Source: a virus. From it: a DNA stretch of 52,924 nucleotides. Location: the IMG/VR virus record IMGVR_UViG_3300045973_001495, positions 1-52,924 of that record; one strand, written 5' to 3'. Made by a program: the position numbers and the translations under genes. Below, piece after piece: positions 49,686 through 52,924 of this stretch (within the stretch, counting starts at the first letter, position 1; the number at the start of each line of letters is the position of its first letter). The notes under the pieces were generated by a model. It was not told the DNA's origin and did no database searches. It was given only the letters and a program-made list of their open reading frames with translations.

Positions 49686-50515
49686 GGAACCCATTTTTAA
49701 TCAACTCTCCCACCTGCATTTCGTTCTCTGGCGGCAGAACAAGCGCCTTTATGTTGAAAAAAACAATTGAAGCAAACGACGGATTGCCGCCAGAAGCTAT
49801 AGTCTGTTTTGCAAATACAGGGAAAGAAACAGAAGAAACACTGGAGTTCGTGCGTGATTGTGAACGTAATTGGAATGTGCCAATTCGCTGGCTTGAATTT
49901 CGGGATGATGAACGAAAATTCGCATCGGTTACTTTTGAAACAGCAAGCAGAAATGGTGAACCTTTTGATGCGCTGATAATGAAACGGGGAATGCTGCCAA
50001 ATCCAGTAAGTAGATTTTGCACCGTTGAATTGAAAGTTAGGACAATCCACCGTTATCTAAAATCAATAGGTTGGAGCGAGTGGAATTCATTTCTCGGCAT
50101 CCGCGCCGATGAGCCGTATCGAGTTGCCAAGATAAAAAATAATGACTACGGAAAGCACGAAGAGAAATCTGCCCCACTTGCCGAGGCTGGCGTAACTGCC
50201 GCTGACGTTGGGGATTTTTGGAAAGCACAATTGTTTGATTTGAATCATCCAAACATCAACGGTGTGACTATGGAAGGCAATTGCGATTTGTGCTTTCTAA
50301 AAGGTGGCAATCAAGTATTTAGTTTGATTCAACAAAAACCCGAGCGCGCAATTTGGTGGTCACAAGCAGAAAGCATGATTCAGACCACTAAATTAAGTGG
50401 TCGAAGATTCAGAATTGACAGGCCGTCTTATCAAGAAATGCTGGATTTCGCATCAGCCCAAAAGGATTGGATTGATGATGCAACAGGAAAAATTCCATGC
50501 TATTGCGGAGATTAA
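49682..50515 (+). CDS. PAPS reductase-like PP-loop protein
   Basis: This 277-residue protein has the ATP-binding PP-loop FSGGRTSA (SGGRTS at 16-21) of phosphoadenosine phosphosulfate reductase-like enzymes. It also has many Cys, including RFCTVELK, GNCDLCFL and a terminal PCYCGD. PP-loop enzymes use ATP to activate sulfur or nucleotide chemistry; the exact reaction of phage versions is not settled. The gene is richer in A/T than its neighbours, a sign of transfer. DNA modification or anti-defence is possible but not shown. Confidence 0.8.
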   Translation: MRNPFLINSPTCISFSGGRTSAFMLKKTIEANDGLPPEAIVCFANTGKETEETLEFVRDCERNWNVPIRWLEFRDDERKFASVTFETASRNGEPFDALIMKRGMLPNPVSRFCTVELKVRTIHRYLKSIGWSEWNSFLGIRADEPYRVAKIKNNDYGKHEEKSAPLAEAGVTAADVGDFWKAQLFDLNHPNINGVTMEGNCDLCFLKGGNQVFSLIQQKPERAIWWSQAESMIQTTKLSGRRFRIDRPSYQEMLDFASAQKDWIDDATGKIPCYCGD

Positions 50516-50517
50516 CA

Positions 50518-50709
50518 ATGACCCAATTGACCTTTGAAAACTTCTTAGACCCAGCGTATTTCGATATGTGGTGCTTGCGAGTAGCCGGAAGTAAAGACTT
50601 AAACAAGACGCTGCATTTTGCAACAACGGACGAAGCACATCACGCACAAGCACTAATTAAAGAATGGATAGCGGATTCCATCTCAGCGGCGAAGGAGCAA
50701 GGGAAATGA
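50518..50709 (+). CDS. Small hypothetical protein with AAKEQG ending
   Basis: This 63-residue protein follows the PP-loop gene after 2 bases. It starts MTQLTFENFLDPAYFDMWCLRVAG and ends SAAKEQGK, with a junction (CAGCGGCGAAGGAGCAAGGG) nearly identical to that at 49660-49679. No known domain. Confidence 0.5.
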   Translation: MTQLTFENFLDPAYFDMWCLRVAGSKDLNKTLHFATTDEAHHAQALIKEWIADSISAAKEQGK

Positions 50710-50819
50710 ACTGGAACGTAGTTGGTGAAAACATCGTCCACAGTATCGAGTGGATCGCACGCATAGGGCTGGGTATCTGCCTTGGTTTGAAACTCGCGCA
50801 GGAAGTGGGTGTTATATGA
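50706..50819 (+). CDS. Tiny membrane-like protein (37 residues)
   Basis: This 37-residue frame (MNWNVVGENIVHSIEW...) has a hydrophobic segment WIARIGLGICLGLKLA. Both ends are ATGA couplings. It may be a small membrane protein. Confidence 0.45.
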   Translation: MNWNVVGENIVHSIEWIARIGLGICLGLKLAQEVGVI

Positions 50820-50980
50820 CCATCACCGCAAACGTACTTCTACCCCTGCTAATCACCGCCGCGCTTGGCTACTGGCGCTGTCGTGCTGATTGGTCGCAGG
50901 TTATTAGCTGGCATATTTATAACGGGTTTGCTGCGGTGTTGTCGGTGGCGGCTTGGCTACTTTGGATGGTGTGGAAATGA
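50816..50980 (+). CDS. Small two-segment membrane protein
   Basis: This 54-residue protein has two hydrophobic segments (about 5-20, 32-52) with a short Arg/Cys link (YWRCRADW). It is ATGA-coupled to both neighbours. A holin or superinfection-exclusion role is possible, with no supporting motif. Confidence 0.5.
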   Translation: MTITANVLLPLLITAALGYWRCRADWSQVISWHIYNGFAAVLSVAAWLLWMVWK

Positions 50981-51237
50981 GTACCTATCGAGAGCAAAGC
51001 GAGGCTGCGAAGCAGAAGCGGCGAGGCTTAGTAACTCAAGCCGAGCGTCGGCAAGTCAAGAAAAAGAAGGTGGCGAAACCGTACGAGGTTTATGGGGCGG
51101 TCTTTAATTTCGTCACACACCGCTGGGCATCGTTTGCCACAGCAGAGCAGGCGGAGAAGTACATAGCTAAACAGCAACGGGCTATGCCAAGCACTGGCGG
51201 GCAATGGTTCATCGTCTACAAGGAGTCCAATAAATGA
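50977..51237 (+). CDS. Small basic hypothetical protein
   Basis: This 86-residue protein is very basic at the start (MSTYREQSEAAKQKRRGLVTQAERRQVKKKK...) and has VFNFVTHRWASFATAEQAEKYIA. The ATGA coupling links it to the membrane gene and to the DUF3310 gene. DNA- or RNA-binding is possible; function unknown. Confidence 0.5.
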   Translation: MSTYREQSEAAKQKRRGLVTQAERRQVKKKKVAKPYEVYGAVFNFVTHRWASFATAEQAEKYIAKQQRAMPSTGGQWFIVYKESNK

Positions 51238-51563
51238 GCGCACTAAAGACCCAAGAAGGCGGAAGCCACTACAAAGACATGAAGATTCAGCCGATGGAAT
51301 ACAGCATGGCGAACAGCCTGAACGCCTGCCAGCACACCATCATTAAGTATGTCAGCCGGTACAAGTCCAAGAACGGGCTGGAGGATTTGAAGAAGGCGAG
51401 GCACACGCTGGATATGCTGATCGAGCTGGAGTACGGCGAAAACGCCGAGGAAACAATAGGAAGATTGCAAAGAGAGTTCCATGACAGGATTTTTATGATG
51501 AAGGCAGCTATTGCCCAAGCAAACGAAAGTGGCTGGGGTATGCAGAATATGGATAAGCCATGA
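51234..51563 (+). CDS. DUF3310 protein
   Basis: This 109-residue protein carries the DUF3310 pattern GGSHYKDMKIQPMEYSMANSLN and YVSRYKSKNGLEDLKKARHTLDMLIE, common in phage early regions. The function of this family is not established; a nucleotide-related role has been suggested in annotation. It is ATGA-coupled on both sides. Confidence 0.8.
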   Translation: MSALKTQEGGSHYKDMKIQPMEYSMANSLNACQHTIIKYVSRYKSKNGLEDLKKARHTLDMLIELEYGENAEETIGRLQREFHDRIFMMKAAIAQANESGWGMQNMDKP

Positions 51564-51754
51564 ACCCTCCCCGCCCTGATTGGCTGTACCCAGACGAATA
51601 TCCGCCGCCACACGGCCAAAAGCTGCTGCTGCTAACTACTGGCTGCATCGCCACCACTGGCACATGGAAAGACGAGGATTGCCGCGCATGGTTGCCACTG
51701 CCGGATGATAAAAGGAAAGGCAATGCGAACCTACACGCTAAAAGAAGCCGCTGA
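51560..51754 (+). CDS. Small DUF551-like protein
   Basis: This 64-residue protein has PPPHGQKLLLLTTGCIATTGTWKDEDCRAWLPLP, resembling DUF551-type phage proteins. The ATGA start links it to DUF3310. It overlaps the start of the excisionase gene by 32 bases. Function unknown. Confidence 0.6.
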   Translation: MNPPRPDWLYPDEYPPPHGQKLLLLTTGCIATTGTWKDEDCRAWLPLPDDKRKGNANLHAKRSR

Positions 51755-52034
51755 GTTTCTGAAGTGCCACCCCGAGACTGTCCGATTAAAAGCGCCCCGC
51801 CAAAAAGTGGGGCGTTGTCTTGTCTACCTAGAGCAAGACTTGATCGACTTACTAAAGGGATACAATCCGCAGACGCGGCAAGCGTCGGCAGGAAAGGAAA
51901 TAGAATGCCGCTCTACAAACAGCCAAAGTCAGATTATTGGCACATTGATGTCGTCGCGCCAAACGGCAAACGAGTTAGACGCTCTACTGGCACGACCGAC
52001 AAGCAGCAAGCGCAGGAGTACCACGACCGCGTAA
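51723..52034 (+). CDS. Excisionase / HTH_17-like DNA-binding protein
   Basis: This 103-residue protein begins TYTLKEAAEFLKCHPETVRLKAP, a MerR-type HTH of excisionases and AlpA-like regulators. It lies directly before the integrase, overlapping it by 130 bases in another frame. A role in directing excision or repressing integrase is likely. Confidence 0.75.
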   Translation: MRTYTLKEAAEFLKCHPETVRLKAPRQKVGRCLVYLEQDLIDLLKGYNPQTRQASAGKEIECRSTNSQSQIIGTLMSSRQTANELDALLARPTSSKRRSTTTA

Positions 52035-52924
52035 AGAATGACCTTTGGCGAAGTCACCACCTTGGCGATAAGCCGCAACGGTCATTCGATGAGGCGGCGC
52101 TGCGCTGGCTACGCGAGAAATCGCATAAGCGCTCTTTAAAAGACGACAAAGTAATCATCAAGTGGTTTCGTCAGCACCTAACCATGCCCCTGCACGAAAT
52201 ACGCGGGAGCATGGCGCTGGAACTGGTTGGCAAGCTGGACGTAAGCAATGCGCGGCGCAACAAGTATTTGGCCGTGCTGCGTGCCATTCTCAAGCGAGCG
52301 GAAACAGCTTGGGAATGGATCGACAAAGCGCCCAGCTTCACCCTGCTGCCAACTAGTAAGCGCCGGATTCGCTCGCTATCAAAGGAGAAAGTGCAGCGCT
52401 TGATTGCTGAACTTCCCGACCACCAGCGCAAGGTTGTGCTTTTTGCGCTAGCAACCGGACTCAGGCAATCAAACGTGCTTGGCTTAACTTGGGATCATGT
52501 TGACCTAGTGCGCCGGGTTGCTTGGGTGGATGCCGAGGATTTCAAAACGGACATTGACCACGGTGTACCGCTGAACGATACCGCTGTCAGCATCATCCGG
52601 CAGTGTATCGGCCAGCATCAAACGCACGTTTTCACATACCGCAACAAGCCAATCACCCAAGCCAATACAAAAGCATGGAGAGCTGCACTCGTCCGTGCTG
52701 GCATTGAGTCGTTCCGCTGGCATGACTTGCGCCACGTTGCGGCAACTTGGATGGTGGAAGACGGCACGCCGCTTTTCGCTGTTCAAGAAATGTTTGGCTG
52801 GAAATCTGAGTCAATGGTTAGGCGTTACGCGCATCTTTCAACACAGCATTTAGCTGTCCACGCGAGCGGGTTGGATACCCGTCTAAGTCATAATCTTGCC
52901 ATACCAAAAAAGAAAACCCGCTAG
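51905..52924 (+). CDS. int: Tyrosine integrase
   Basis: This 339-residue recombinase integrates and excises the phage. The catalytic set is visible: R187 (TGLRQSN), K214 as possible Lys, H273-x-x-R276 (HDLRH) and Y308 (RRYAHLS), with W299 as the likely His/Trp position. The N-terminal part (about 1-150) is the arm- and core-binding region. The stop is exactly at the window edge. The attachment site should lie just outside. Confidence 0.9.
   Translation: MPLYKQPKSDYWHIDVVAPNGKRVRRSTGTTDKQQAQEYHDRVKNDLWRSHHLGDKPQRSFDEAALRWLREKSHKRSLKDDKVIIKWFRQHLTMPLHEIRGSMALELVGKLDVSNARRNKYLAVLRAILKRAETAWEWIDKAPSFTLLPTSKRRIRSLSKEKVQRLIAELPDHQRKVVLFALATGLRQSNVLGLTWDHVDLVRRVAWVDAEDFKTDIDHGVPLNDTAVSIIRQCIGQHQTHVFTYRNKPITQANTKAWRAALVRAGIESFRWHDLRHVAATWMVEDGTPLFAVQEMFGWKSESMVRRYAHLSTQHLAVHASGLDTRLSHNLAIPKKKTR

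Noticed and set aside
1-52924. CRISPR array or tRNA genes
   Set aside because: No regularly spaced direct repeats with unique spacers and no cloverleaf sequence were noticed on reading both strands.
52000-52924. attR or attL site
   Set aside because: The integrase stop is the last base of the window, so neither attachment core can be seen.

Overview
The window is the greater part of a temperate podovirus-type prophage, running from a late virion gene cut off at the left edge to the integrase, whose stop codon is the last three bases. The packaging and structural set (TerS, TerL, portal, scaffold, N4-gp56-type capsid protein, adaptor, tail hub) is complete, but no tape-measure, sheath or long-tail genes are visible, and several large ejection-type proteins are present. 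That points to a short-tailed phage. Moderate GC, codon use and the style of the early genes suggest a betaproteobacterial host (a guess; no host gene is inside the window).

Late region, minus strand, about 33.2 kb down to base 1. I see three late transcription units. Unit 1 (33.2-25.5 kb) encodes TerS, TerL, portal, scaffold, major capsid protein and small head genes. Unit 2 (25.4-12.95 kb) encodes the adaptor, tail hub, fibre-like proteins, a lysis cassette (peptidase, M15 endolysin, probable holin, overlapping Rz/Rz1) and five probable internal/ejection proteins. Unit 3 (12.85 kb to base 1) encodes a 2260-residue polyvalent protein with two HExxH motifs, a phosphoribosyltransferase-like domain and a GNAT-like domain, then small virion proteins, an LPD38-type polyvalent protein and a partial gene. 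Each unit starts with a -10 box, a short GC hairpin at the expected 5' end of the RNA and then a rho-independent terminator. This looks like three antiterminator-dependent late promoters. A small sigma-region-4-like Q candidate (33548-33928) lies just upstream of the first.

Left early region, minus strand, 38.1-33.2 kb: a YdaS/Cro-like regulator, two small genes, a primase-polymerase/helicase, a candidate replication origin made of two 22-bp repeats flanking an AT tract, RusA resolvase and the Q candidate.

Immunity region, 38.1-40.0 kb: two convergent XRE repressors, neither with a visible S24 autoprotease domain, each facing its own divergent operon and sharing TGCCACTT-type operator sequences.

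Right early region, plus strand, 39.66-52.9 kb: promoter, long structured leader with a terminator, then small genes, Sak4-like recombinase, DUF669 protein, a C4-type antisense RNA with its BRO-N antirepressor, a PD-(D/E)XK exonuclease, a superfamily 2 helicase, a long run of tiny ATGA-coupled accessory genes including a PAPS-reductase-like PP-loop protein and DUF3310, then excisionase and integrase. The repressors probably hold both early operons off. With no autoprotease seen, release from lysogeny may depend on the antirepressor, itself silenced by the C4 RNA.
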